A stretch of 46,060 nucleotides of DNA from positions 1 to 46,060 of the IMG/VR virus record IMGVR_UViG_3300025849_002608; one strand, given 5' to 3'. The position numbers and the translations under genes are program-made. This document shows, in pieces, positions 36,288 to 44,656 of this stretch (its first letter is position 1; each line of letters starts with the position of its first letter). The stretch is from a virus. The notes under the pieces were generated by a model. The model was not told where the DNA came from, did no database searches, and was given only the letters and a program-made list of their open reading frames with translations.

Positions 36288-37450
36288 TGGCAGTACTACA
36301 TCCTGATTCAACAGCAACCCATGCGCTGGATACCAATTTTACATTAGATTTAATAAAAGATAGCAGTAGACAGGAGATACTAGTTGTTGGAACTCCATAT
36401 GGGTTACAGCCTGATAAACAAACGGGCGATGTTCTTGTGCCATATAATCAAATAGAATATTTTGAGAACTTCTCTACACATTTTTCACACCTCTTACCTG
36501 ACATAAAAAGTGGAAAAACTAAAGTAGTTTTTTTATTTTGTGATGCATGGAATACATGTAATGAACAAGAACAACATTTACAGTTTAACGGCAATTTTTT
36601 AACAATAGACATATACAACATACTATACAAAGTTGTTACAGATCTCAATATTAAACAACACAGTGTGTTTAGTACACCTAGTAGTGTAAAAAATTTAAAA
36701 CAGCATGATGATTGGCCTGCGATTTATTATACTGAATCATTCAATCGTTATTTTGGATTTAAAGGTGTATTTGGGAAGTCTTTCAAAAAAACTAACCCAT
36801 TAACAAACAAATACTTTTGGTTAAATCGACGTAGTAGGTCACATCGAATATATGCATTACATGAAGCATTTCGTTTAGGCATGATGCAACAAGCACTTTA
36901 TACATTTCATAACTTTGATGAGGGCAATTTAGACAGTGGACATTTCTTTCATGTGTTAAGACAATATTTGCCAGCTGAACAAATTGACATGGACTTTTTA
37001 AATCATACTCGTAACGATTTAGATCCAGGGTATAATGTTAGTACTGATGCACAGAATGAGTCTGAACTGTTACAACTTCAAAAGTTAAGTCAATCTTGTT
37101 CGTTAGAAATAGTAAGTGAATTTAACTGTAGTAACAACAAACCATTTTTAACTGAAAAGATAGGACGCAGTATTGTAATGGGCAACCCGTTTATTGTACT
37201 TGGTGATGCAGGAACACTCGACGAGCTACGTACCCTTGGGTTTCGTACATTTAGTAAATGGATTGACGAATCATATGACACAGTTACAGATGTAAAAACA
37301 AGAATTGATACAGCATTAGCTGCCGCTAGAGATTGCAATATTATGTCATACGATACTGAATTGCAAGAAACTTTAGAATATAATTATAACTTTTACTTCT
37401 CGGAGTTTTGTGAACAACAAACAAACGTATTAAAGGAAATGTTTCAATGA
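36287..37450 (+). CDS. GT-B/fucosyltransferase-like protein, putative
   Basis: The ATG at 36287 (TAATG with gene H) is preferred to the in-frame TTG at 36275, giving 387 residues. The N-terminal 200 residues are not recognised; a basic RRSRSHRIYALHEAFRLGM stretch lies near 185-203. Residues about 286-330 (PFLTEKIGRSIVMGNPFIVLG, then GTLDELRTLGFRTF and DESYD) follow the pattern at the C-terminal nucleotide-sugar side of exostosin- and GT10-like transferases, where the TEK and the following small-residue loop hold the donor. It could thus transfer a deoxyhexose such as fucose, fitting with the GDP-fucose synthase-like gene downstream. It could instead be an unrelated phage protein with this motif. 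Confidence 0.6.
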   Translation: MAVLHPDSTATHALDTNFTLDLIKDSSRQEILVVGTPYGLQPDKQTGDVLVPYNQIEYFENFSTHFSHLLPDIKSGKTKVVFLFCDAWNTCNEQEQHLQFNGNFLTIDIYNILYKVVTDLNIKQHSVFSTPSSVKNLKQHDDWPAIYYTESFNRYFGFKGVFGKSFKKTNPLTNKYFWLNRRSRSHRIYALHEAFRLGMMQQALYTFHNFDEGNLDSGHFFHVLRQYLPAEQIDMDFLNHTRNDLDPGYNVSTDAQNESELLQLQKLSQSCSLEIVSEFNCSNNKPFLTEKIGRSIVMGNPFIVLGDAGTLDELRTLGFRTFSKWIDESYDTVTDVKTRIDTALAAARDCNIMSYDTELQETLEYNYNFYFSEFCEQQTNVLKEMFQ

Positions 37451-38988
37451 CGCCTCAACACGTTATACAACAAGTATCTGATATGAATATCTGGCATAAT
37501 GCAGTTTGGGTAAACCGTCAACAGCAAACATTCTTTGTGCCTATATGGCGTAATGGTAACACAGAATTTATGCACTTAGCAGAACAGTTTGGCTATACAT
37601 TAGAAAAGTATTTTGATCTTACTGGGTACACAGGCTATGCATTTGTTAGACATCCCAGTAAAAGACTAGCTGGACAAATATGGAGAGCAATGCAAAATCA
37701 ACAGTTTAGTTTTGAACAGTGTGTTGATTATATTATGCAAGGAGACTTATCTAAAGATCCTCATTTTAGAACACAACAAAGTTTCTTGCAAGACTATGAT
37801 GTTGAGTACCTAATAGACTTAGACGATATGCAATCCACAGGACATCAACATATTGATGCAGTGATTAGTTATATGCAACAGCCTAAAGAGATTGTACGCA
37901 GTGCAATTGATCAACAACAACGACAAGAGATTCAACAGCAAATAGACAACACACAAATAATTAACAAGTACCAACAAGACTTTGAGCTAGTAATGCCAAC
38001 AGTTGGTATAGTTGGTGTAGGCAAAATTGGATCTATACTACATCAAGCACTAACAGAAAAAGGCGTTAAAGTCAAGAGATATGATGTAAAAAAAGAATAC
38101 GACAGTCTTGACAGTATTAAAAAATGTGACATAATATGGTTGTGTGTTGATACACCAACAGTTGATGGCGAAAAAGACTTTGATTATACTAATTTAAAAT
38201 CAGCACTTGATAACTTTTCCAATAAAACTGTTATTATTGGTTGTACAGTAGCACCTGGCACATGTGCGAAACTCCAAACACAGTGTAACTTTGTTTACAT
38301 GCCATTCCTTATTAGTCAAGGTGACGTAATGTCAGGATTAACAGATCCTGATTGTTGGTTCATTGGTGGCGATTATAATTCACAAGTAAGTAATCTAGTC
38401 AGTATTTTAAGTCCAAGTGTACAACATTGGGGAACATATGAAGAAGCAGAACTTGCTAAAGCTATGTACAATGCTTGGATAATTCAAAAAATAAACTTTG
38501 CTAATTGGGTAGGCGACTTGGGTACAGTTTACAATGCCAATGCACATCAAGTAATGGACTGGCTTAAAGGATGTGATAAACTTATTACTGGACCAGCATA
38601 TATGACACCAGGATGGGGAGACGGTGGTCCATGTCACCCGAGAGATAACTTAATGATGAGTTGGGCTAGTAGAGACTTGCCATATGATTTAGCATGGAAT
38701 AATCATACAGTTAGAATAAAGCAAGCAGAACACTTAGCACACCGTGCGATAAGTACCAAGTTACCAGTAATAATACTTGGTAAAAGTTACAAGCCAGGTA
38801 TTGATGATACAACTGGAAGCTATGGTTTACTAGTAGCACAGCAAATAGAAAAACTTAATGGTGAGGTATATTTCGAGGACCACTTGACACCTGGTGATTA
38901 TTGTTATATACTAGCACATGATGACTGGTATGGACATACACCATCACAAGAGAGCATAACAATAACAATATGGAAAAACAATTTATAA
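37447..38988 (+). CDS. Fusion: sulfotransferase-like domain + UDP-glucose/GDP-mannose 6-dehydrogenase
   Basis: Residues about 20-145 have the style of a sulfotransferase: VPIWRNGNTEF (31-41) at the 5'-phosphosulfate loop, then GYAFVRHPSKRL (63-74) at the 3'-phosphate site. Residues about 180-513 are a nucleotide-sugar dehydrogenase: GIVGVGKIG (187-195) binds NAD, GCTVAPGTC lies in the core, AKAMYNAWIIQKINFAN forms the central helix, GDGGPCHPRD holds the catalytic Cys396, and GKSYKPGIDDTTGS opens the sugar-binding domain. The enzyme should oxidise the C6 of UDP-glucose or a similar sugar to a uronic acid. The dehydrogenase is short (about 335 residues against about 390-430). A sulfotransferase joined to a dehydrogenase is unusual. 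The two halves could act in sequence. Confidence 0.85.
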   Translation: MTPQHVIQQVSDMNIWHNAVWVNRQQQTFFVPIWRNGNTEFMHLAEQFGYTLEKYFDLTGYTGYAFVRHPSKRLAGQIWRAMQNQQFSFEQCVDYIMQGDLSKDPHFRTQQSFLQDYDVEYLIDLDDMQSTGHQHIDAVISYMQQPKEIVRSAIDQQQRQEIQQQIDNTQIINKYQQDFELVMPTVGIVGVGKIGSILHQALTEKGVKVKRYDVKKEYDSLDSIKKCDIIWLCVDTPTVDGEKDFDYTNLKSALDNFSNKTVIIGCTVAPGTCAKLQTQCNFVYMPFLISQGDVMSGLTDPDCWFIGGDYNSQVSNLVSILSPSVQHWGTYEEAELAKAMYNAWIIQKINFANWVGDLGTVYNANAHQVMDWLKGCDKLITGPAYMTPGWGDGGPCHPRDNLMMSWASRDLPYDLAWNNHTVRIKQAEHLAHRAISTKLPVIILGKSYKPGIDDTTGSYGLLVAQQIEKLNGEVYFEDHLTPGDYCYILAHDDWYGHTPSQESITITIWKNNL

Positions 38989-39659
38989 ATGCAATGCAGT
39001 CAATTGACTGGCAACCTGCAATTAACATACGTAATGTAGGATATTTAAAAGACAGTGTTGACCCAGACGTAGGATGGTGGGATACTGCTATTAAGTATTT
39101 TCCTGAGCTGTCGTATGATGCAAACATCTTAGATGTTGGTACTTGGTTTGGTGTATTTCCTAGAATACTTAAAGAGATGGGATACACTAACGTAGAATGT
39201 ACAGAGTGTGCAGCCCATAATGCTGGTGTGCGTGATGATTTACAACGATTGCATCAGCTTTTTGATATTGCGCCTTTTGAGTTTGAAGTGTCACCAGGTA
39301 AAGAGTTTAGTTTACCTAAGACATATGATTTGATTACTGTATTGCACACAAATATGCACTGGCAGATACATGACTTATATTGTATTAAAAAAGGAAATGA
39401 TATCGAACCAACAATAACAAAAGAATGGCAAGTTGTTGACAGTAACGGAATAACTAATACATTCTTTGTGCCTTGGAAGGTACATGAATGGCAATCATTT
39501 ATTGACAGCATTAAACAACAACTCAATCCTGGGGGCGTGTGTATTATGCAACCTCATCCTTGGCCTTATGATTCAGAACCAGAGGTTACTGAACTACTTG
39601 CTCCTTATATTAAAGAGCACAGTGTTGAGCACAGCATATTATGTATTACGAAAGATTAA
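38970..39659 (+). CDS. Class I SAM-dependent methyltransferase
   Basis: The 229-residue protein has the SAM-binding motif ILDVGTWFGVF at residues 53-63, then the acidic strand end ECTECAA (80-86), a YDLITVLHTNMHW motif-IV region and LNPGGVCIMQPHPWPY near the C-terminus. The His-rich segment after motif IV (HTNMHWQIHD) is unusual and could shape the active site. The methyl acceptor is unknown: a sugar hydroxyl, an amine or a nucleotide could all fit. It overlaps the dehydrogenase by 19 bases and lies directly before a second methyltransferase, so the pathway product probably carries at least two methyl groups. Confidence 0.82.
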   Translation: MEKQFINAMQSIDWQPAINIRNVGYLKDSVDPDVGWWDTAIKYFPELSYDANILDVGTWFGVFPRILKEMGYTNVECTECAAHNAGVRDDLQRLHQLFDIAPFEFEVSPGKEFSLPKTYDLITVLHTNMHWQIHDLYCIKKGNDIEPTITKEWQVVDSNGITNTFFVPWKVHEWQSFIDSIKQQLNPGGVCIMQPHPWPYDSEPEVTELLAPYIKEHSVEHSILCITKD

Positions 39660-39661
39660 AA

Positions 39662-40861
39662 ATGAGCTTAATTATTAATAAAGCAGAAACATGTCGTGTA
39701 TGCGGTAGTTCAATAAAAATGGTTGCTGACTTTGGTAGTATATGTATTAATGATTTTCCTACTGCACCCAACGTTAACAAAGGCAGTGCACCAATGATAC
39801 TAGATCAGTGTACTCAATGTGATTTAGTACAACTAAGGCATACTGTAGATCCTGATATATTATATGGAGATCATTATTGGTATGAAAGTGCCCTTAACCC
39901 AAAGTTAAAAAATAATCTGCTAGACATTGCTGGGTATATAAATGAAAATACTCAGCCTGGTGACAGCGTATTAGACATTGGCGCAAATGATGGCACATTA
40001 CTTAGTGGTGTTGACCCGGATCGCATACGTATAGGTTGTGAACCTGCAAGTAACTTATGGAATAAACTTTGTGAGCATGCCGATGTAGTGTTACCTGGCA
40101 TGTGGGATAGTACAAAGTTAGTAAACAAAGCCAAAGCTGTGACTGCTATTGGTATGTTTTATGATATGGATGATCCCAATGACTTTATTCGAGGTGTAGC
40201 AGACGTACTAGATGATGATGGAATATTCATTGCACAACTTATGACACTTAAACCTATGTTAGATCAGAGTGACTTAGGTAATGTGTGCCATGAACATTTA
40301 GAATACTACAGTTACAAAAGCCTAGTTAAATTGTACGAACAGAATGGACTGCAAATTAACGATGTTAAGTTTAATGACATACAAGGTGGTAGTTATCAAA
40401 TATGGGCTGGACATTACCACAGTGGAAGTATTGAAATCTGGGAAAATACAAAACAACAGTTAGAACAATTTGTAGATAAAGTAACACGAAACGGAAATCT
40501 ATTAAAAGCATTACTTAAAGACAATGTATCACAAAATAAAAAATGCTATGTATATGGTGCAAGTACCAAGGGTAATACTATGTTACAAATATGGGGATTA
40601 GATCACACACTATTTACTGGTGCGGCTGAGATACATCCTGATAAAATTGGACGCTATACTGTAGGCAGTAACATACCTATTGTAAGTGAAGATGATGCAC
40701 TAGCTGATGCAGATGTTTTGTTTGTGCCAAACTTTGGCTTTAAACAACTATTTGTTGACAAGTTAACACCTTGGCTACGCAAAGGCGGTAAGATAGTAAT
40801 TGCGATGCCAGAATTGGAGGTAATACAGTATGAAGAAAATTGTACTAGCGACACCCCGTAG
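39662..40861 (+). CDS. Sugar C-methyltransferase, TylC3/TcaB9-like
   Basis: The start is set at the ATG at 39662, three codons after the previous stop's frame ends, instead of the in-frame ATG at 39641; this gives 399 residues. The N-terminal zinc site is C11, C14, C50 and C53 (CRVCG, CTQC). VLDIGANDGTLL at 103-114 binds SAM. H210-E-H212 followed by Y215-Y216-S217 (HEHLEYYS) matches the catalytic HEH..YF/YS signature of NDP-sugar C-3 methyltransferases. The C-terminal Rossmann half (CYVYGASTKGNTML, NFGFKQLF) is the family's second domain. The enzyme makes methyl-branched deoxysugars from NDP-4-keto sugars, usually with dehydratase and aminotransferase partners. Confidence 0.85.
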   Translation: MSLIINKAETCRVCGSSIKMVADFGSICINDFPTAPNVNKGSAPMILDQCTQCDLVQLRHTVDPDILYGDHYWYESALNPKLKNNLLDIAGYINENTQPGDSVLDIGANDGTLLSGVDPDRIRIGCEPASNLWNKLCEHADVVLPGMWDSTKLVNKAKAVTAIGMFYDMDDPNDFIRGVADVLDDDGIFIAQLMTLKPMLDQSDLGNVCHEHLEYYSYKSLVKLYEQNGLQINDVKFNDIQGGSYQIWAGHYHSGSIEIWENTKQQLEQFVDKVTRNGNLLKALLKDNVSQNKKCYVYGASTKGNTMLQIWGLDHTLFTGAAEIHPDKIGRYTVGSNIPIVSEDDALADADVLFVPNFGFKQLFVDKLTPWLRKGGKIVIAMPELEVIQYEENCTSDTP

Positions 40862-41543
40862 TGGCAGTCATGCTTACTGCGACTTACAGGAAAACAATCT
40901 TAGTGAGTGTATGAATATAGAAGATATGCTATTGCCACGATTGTCTAATGAACAAATAGACTTTAGTGTATGTAGTGATGTATTTTTAGACGCACTTAAT
41001 GATTTAAACTTCATCACAGCATGGTGTAACCGACCGAAGATTACAGAACAACACTGTATGTATACTTTCGATGATAATATGAATAAAATTAGCTTTACAC
41101 AGCAACCAACACTTGATGTTGTTATTAATGAACACTATAGTCGTTGGCGTAGGATCAAGCAAATGGATTCTTGGTGCGTTAAACTAATTAAGTATCAGGG
41201 AACACCACAAAATGTTGTTGATCAAATGCTACACCAGGCTGATGAAGTTGTAATACTAAAAAGACGAGATCGTTTAGCACAAGCACTTAGCATGACTAAA
41301 GCAACACAGTCACAGTTATGGCATGGTAATAACTTAACTGGCGATGCTGGTGATATTGACTACGAAGTATTTAAAAACTCAGCACATGATATTATTAATA
41401 ATGAACGCTGGGTTGACCAATATGATGGCACTGAACTATACTATGAAGATCTAGATTTAACTAACAGTTCATTTAATAAGAATAGCGTTAGTTTAAACTA
41501 TGACCCAGTACGCTGTCAAGAGATAATTGAGGAACTTGTATGA
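40830..41543 (+). CDS. Stf0-like sulfotransferase
   Basis: The 237-residue protein opens ATPRSGS (7-13), the 5'-phosphosulfate loop of PAPS-dependent sulfotransferases. VILKRRDRLAQALS (141-154) followed by a Thr/Gln/Trp helix matches the 3'-phosphate region of Stf0-like enzymes, which sulfate trehalose and other sugars. It is a little shorter than the typical 250-270 residues. It would need host or phage PAPS. With the sulfotransferase-like half of the fusion at 37447 this is the second sulfation candidate in the operon. It overlaps the C-methyltransferase by 32 bases and the reductase by 4. Confidence 0.75.
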   Translation: MKKIVLATPRSGSHAYCDLQENNLSECMNIEDMLLPRLSNEQIDFSVCSDVFLDALNDLNFITAWCNRPKITEQHCMYTFDDNMNKISFTQQPTLDVVINEHYSRWRRIKQMDSWCVKLIKYQGTPQNVVDQMLHQADEVVILKRRDRLAQALSMTKATQSQLWHGNNLTGDAGDIDYEVFKNSAHDIINNERWVDQYDGTELYYEDLDLTNSSFNKNSVSLNYDPVRCQEIIEELV

Positions 41544-42430
41544 AATATTATATAGCTGGAAACCGTGGACTAGTTGGACGTAACTATAACGAATTTATTA
41601 ATACGACAATAGGCGGCAATACTAAGACCATAGACTATACTGATCGTACAAGTACTATAGTTGAAATGAAACGTGAGCTTCCTAGCCATGTGGTAATTAA
41701 CGCTGCAACAGTTGGTGGATTACAGGAAGATTTGGATCGTAGCTTTGAATTAATGTTACGAAACCTAAACATACAAAACAATTTGTTTGAGGCCTGTGCT
41801 GAGGCTGGTGTTGATCGTGTATTACTGCAAGGCAGTACATGCAGTTATCCAGAGCATGGTCCACAACCGTTTATGGAACAACAACTACTAGAAGGTAAAC
41901 CTTTTGATGGATATTTGACAACAGCACTACCAAAACTAGTGGGTATGTATCAGTGTCGTGCTAGTAACGATAAACGTGGTACTAAGTGGCGTACTGCCGT
42001 ATGTACAAACATGTTTGGTCCTGGTGACCGTACAGGAGAACATGCCCATGTAGTAGGTGCGCTAATGCAAAAGTTTGTAACTGCGGTACGTGAAGATCAC
42101 AGTGAGATAGAAATTTGGGGCAGTGGCAACCAGAGTAGAGACTTACTTTACATTAAAGATGCTGTACGTGCTATGGATTTAACATTAAACAACGACAAGT
42201 ACGATACAGTTAACATTGCCAGTGGTGTAGAAACAACTATACGTGAACTTGCTGAAACACTTAAACGTATTAGTGGATTTCAGGGTACACTGTATTATAA
42301 TACAACCCGTCCTGAAGGTATCAGTAATCGTGCAATTAGTAATCAGCGGTTAACGTCATTAGGTTGGAGACCACTTTATAGTTTGGAAGAAGCCCTAGCA
42401 GAAACATATGAGTGGTATAATAATTTATGA
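41540..42430 (+). CDS. GDP-L-fucose synthase-like short-chain reductase
   Basis: The 296-residue protein has GNRGLVG (7-13, the GxxGxxG NADPH site), LLQGSTCSYP (95-104, holding the S and C of the fucose synthase active site) and NMFGPGD plus a DLLYIKDAV segment. The catalytic pair is unusual: K132 aligns with the family Lys (KLVGMYQC), but the residue four before is T128, and the only nearby Tyr is Y125, seven before. The normal YxxxK is absent in that register. It could be a three-residue insertion in the loop or a changed reaction, such as epimerisation or reduction with a different base. The next gene overlaps by 4 bases. Confidence 0.82.
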   Translation: MKYYIAGNRGLVGRNYNEFINTTIGGNTKTIDYTDRTSTIVEMKRELPSHVVINAATVGGLQEDLDRSFELMLRNLNIQNNLFEACAEAGVDRVLLQGSTCSYPEHGPQPFMEQQLLEGKPFDGYLTTALPKLVGMYQCRASNDKRGTKWRTAVCTNMFGPGDRTGEHAHVVGALMQKFVTAVREDHSEIEIWGSGNQSRDLLYIKDAVRAMDLTLNNDKYDTVNIASGVETTIRELAETLKRISGFQGTLYYNTTRPEGISNRAISNQRLTSLGWRPLYSLEEALAETYEWYNNL

Positions 42431-43344
42431 TTTGGTTTTTTGGCACAAGCCATACTGATGGATTTGCTGATGGTATAAAACAGCAGGGCAAAGCCAGTTA
42501 CCCAGAGTTAGTTGGTAACCAAACAGGACAGTCTTTTATTAACTTTGGTACTAGCGGTGCACAAAATTTACAAATATTTGACTTTATAAAGATAGCTGTC
42601 AGTGATAAAACTATACAGCGGCCTGATGCTATTATTATTGAACCACGTTTGTTTTATGACCACGGATCGTTTCCTAGATTAACTCTGGAAGGAAAAATGA
42701 CACATAAAACAATTACTTGGAGATCTGATAGTGACGCTTATTATTCTGGTTGGTGGAACGACTTCTTAAAAATGTATGCATGTTGGCAAAAAACAAAGTC
42801 GACAAGAAACCGACAACAACAGCATCACAAACAACTACAGTTTTGGAGTACTATGCATAATGTCGATAATCAATGGTTACAACGAAGAACAGAGCACGAT
42901 GAAATAGAATGGGTTAAGCGAGAATCTTTTGACTATACTCAATGGTGTGGTGAATGGTATGACTCAATGATGCAGTTAGTAAATCGAGTAGAACAACAAT
43001 CACACCCTTATGCGTTATTAAAGCTAGAACAAGAAGTAATGTCTATGATATTTGCTGCACAGACAGTAACAGATTGTGTTGGTATATTCTTTTGGGGTAG
43101 TGACATTGATGTTAAACAAGAGATTACTAATAAGTTTAAAGGAATGCAAACTTTAAAATCATATAATATACTTGGAGATCAAACTGTACACCAAGTCTTG
43201 GCAAAAAATCATCCTAAACAGTACCTCAAGAGTCAAAAAACTTATATTGATGCCCACTTAGGACCAGAAGCACATAATGTATTAGCACCGTATATAAGCA
43301 ATTGGGTTACAGATCGGAAAAATAGTGTAAATGATAAACTTTAA
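42427..43344 (+). CDS. SGNH-hydrolase-like protein
   Basis: The 305-residue protein begins with FFGTSHTDG (4-12), where S8 would be the nucleophile of a GDSL/SGNH hydrolase. NFGTSGAQN (39-47) supplies the block II Gly and block III-like Asn, and DAHLGPEAH (275-283) supplies the C-terminal Asp-His pair. This family removes or moves acyl groups, including O-acetyl groups on sugars. A long Gln/His-rich middle (RNRQQQHHKQLQFW) is not typical. In a sugar cluster, deacetylation or acetyl transfer is the natural guess, but many phage proteins of this look have no tested function. Confidence 0.65.
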   Translation: MIWFFGTSHTDGFADGIKQQGKASYPELVGNQTGQSFINFGTSGAQNLQIFDFIKIAVSDKTIQRPDAIIIEPRLFYDHGSFPRLTLEGKMTHKTITWRSDSDAYYSGWWNDFLKMYACWQKTKSTRNRQQQHHKQLQFWSTMHNVDNQWLQRRTEHDEIEWVKRESFDYTQWCGEWYDSMMQLVNRVEQQSHPYALLKLEQEVMSMIFAAQTVTDCVGIFFWGSDIDVKQEITNKFKGMQTLKSYNILGDQTVHQVLAKNHPKQYLKSQKTYIDAHLGPEAHNVLAPYISNWVTDRKNSVNDKL

Positions 43345-44656
43345 ATATACAATCGCTCCTAGTCACTATCCAAATTTTAATGTGACAGTATCTGATGATA
43401 TCTCAGATGTCAAAGAAACAACTCATGACTTTGACCACTACTGTTTATTGTTTGTGGGAAGGTTAAGTTATTTTGGAACAGAAAAATGGGAACAATTTGC
43501 ACTAACAGAATACAACCGTTTCTTCCAACAATGCAAGAGTAAAAATATAAAAGTTACTTGTAAATTTATTGTCTATGACACCGACGAATTACTAAGCGGT
43601 CATATCTGTAACAGACTGTCTGGGTTTGGCAACATCTATTCTAAATTGTTCAACACTATAAAAGATTCAGAAGATGTAACAAAAATTTTTTATCCTAATC
43701 AATACGATACTACTAAAACGTTTGACCCCGATGACATTGAAAAGTATAATAATGTTGTTTCTTACCTACATAAACAGTCAGTTGACGAGCATCACTTAAA
43801 CATAAAACAAAACGACTTTGAGGAATACTGTAAGAATGTGTTTAGCGAGGCAGACAATATAAATTTTTACTATGTTGACAATAATAAAGAAGTTCTTAGT
43901 CGAATACAAACAACTTTAAACAATACAGATATAAAAAGTGTTTACGGCTTTGGACAACACTTCCAAGTTGGATCTGCTTATAAAAAATATCCAGACATGT
44001 TTGATGATATTGACAATAATACAATAGTAATGAAAGTTAGATATGACGGTGTTTATTTCAATGCTACTAGACATTTTTCATCAGTAGATGCAACTCAACT
44101 TGAGCCTGAGTTGTTTAAGAATGTTTTTTATAGTATAGAAGACAACACAACATTTCAAAATTTTTTCCTATTATCAAATTCGCTAAGGTCAGAAGTGTTT
44201 AATATCTATCAATTGCCTACAGTAATGTATACAAGACAAAGGGCAGATGGAAAATTACATATACATCATTTTCCACACGATATATCTTTAATGTTTAACA
44301 AAGAAGGTATGATACATTATGCAAAGCATTATACGGACTTTATATTAGAACAAGCTGTACAAACACACGACATTAATTTTAAGAACTTTATTAACCATAG
44401 TAACTATTATTTGGGATTAAATATACATGCATCTCTTGGTAAGTTTTTTAATTTTATCGAATTTAATCAATTGGAGTATACTCCCAAGGACGTGGAAGGT
44501 AACCCTGTTAATGTTTTTGGAGCAACATTACGTGAACTAACAGTACCTCAAACTGTCAGTGACACACATGATAATTATAAATTAACTTGGTATACTGGGT
44601 ACTGGAATCTTGCACGTCTAATAGAAGAAAGGTTTGGAAAAAATGTTAACACCTAA
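43331..44656 (+). CDS. Unknown protein in the sugar cluster
   Basis: The 441-residue protein was not recognised. It is rich in Asn, Asp, Phe and His, with no signal peptide, membrane segment or clear catalytic motif. Two stretches may matter: LLFVGRLSYFG at about 39-49, and NNTIVMKVRYDGVYFN at about 225-240, which recalls the short R.D strand of some surface-sugar transferases of the WavE type. The second resemblance is weak. It overlaps the SGNH gene and the aminotransferase gene by 14 bases each, so it belongs to the operon. A glycosyltransferase or a polysaccharide-binding protein could fit. Confidence 0.75.
   Translation: MINFKYTIAPSHYPNFNVTVSDDISDVKETTHDFDHYCLLFVGRLSYFGTEKWEQFALTEYNRFFQQCKSKNIKVTCKFIVYDTDELLSGHICNRLSGFGNIYSKLFNTIKDSEDVTKIFYPNQYDTTKTFDPDDIEKYNNVVSYLHKQSVDEHHLNIKQNDFEEYCKNVFSEADNINFYYVDNNKEVLSRIQTTLNNTDIKSVYGFGQHFQVGSAYKKYPDMFDDIDNNTIVMKVRYDGVYFNATRHFSSVDATQLEPELFKNVFYSIEDNTTFQNFFLLSNSLRSEVFNIYQLPTVMYTRQRADGKLHIHHFPHDISLMFNKEGMIHYAKHYTDFILEQAVQTHDINFKNFINHSNYYLGLNIHASLGKFFNFIEFNQLEYTPKDVEGNPVNVFGATLRELTVPQTVSDTHDNYKLTWYTGYWNLARLIEERFGKNVNT

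Noticed and set aside
39935-39944. TATATAAATG resembling a late promoter box
   Set aside because: It lies inside the C-methyltransferase gene and is not an exact TATAAATA; chance AT-rich match.
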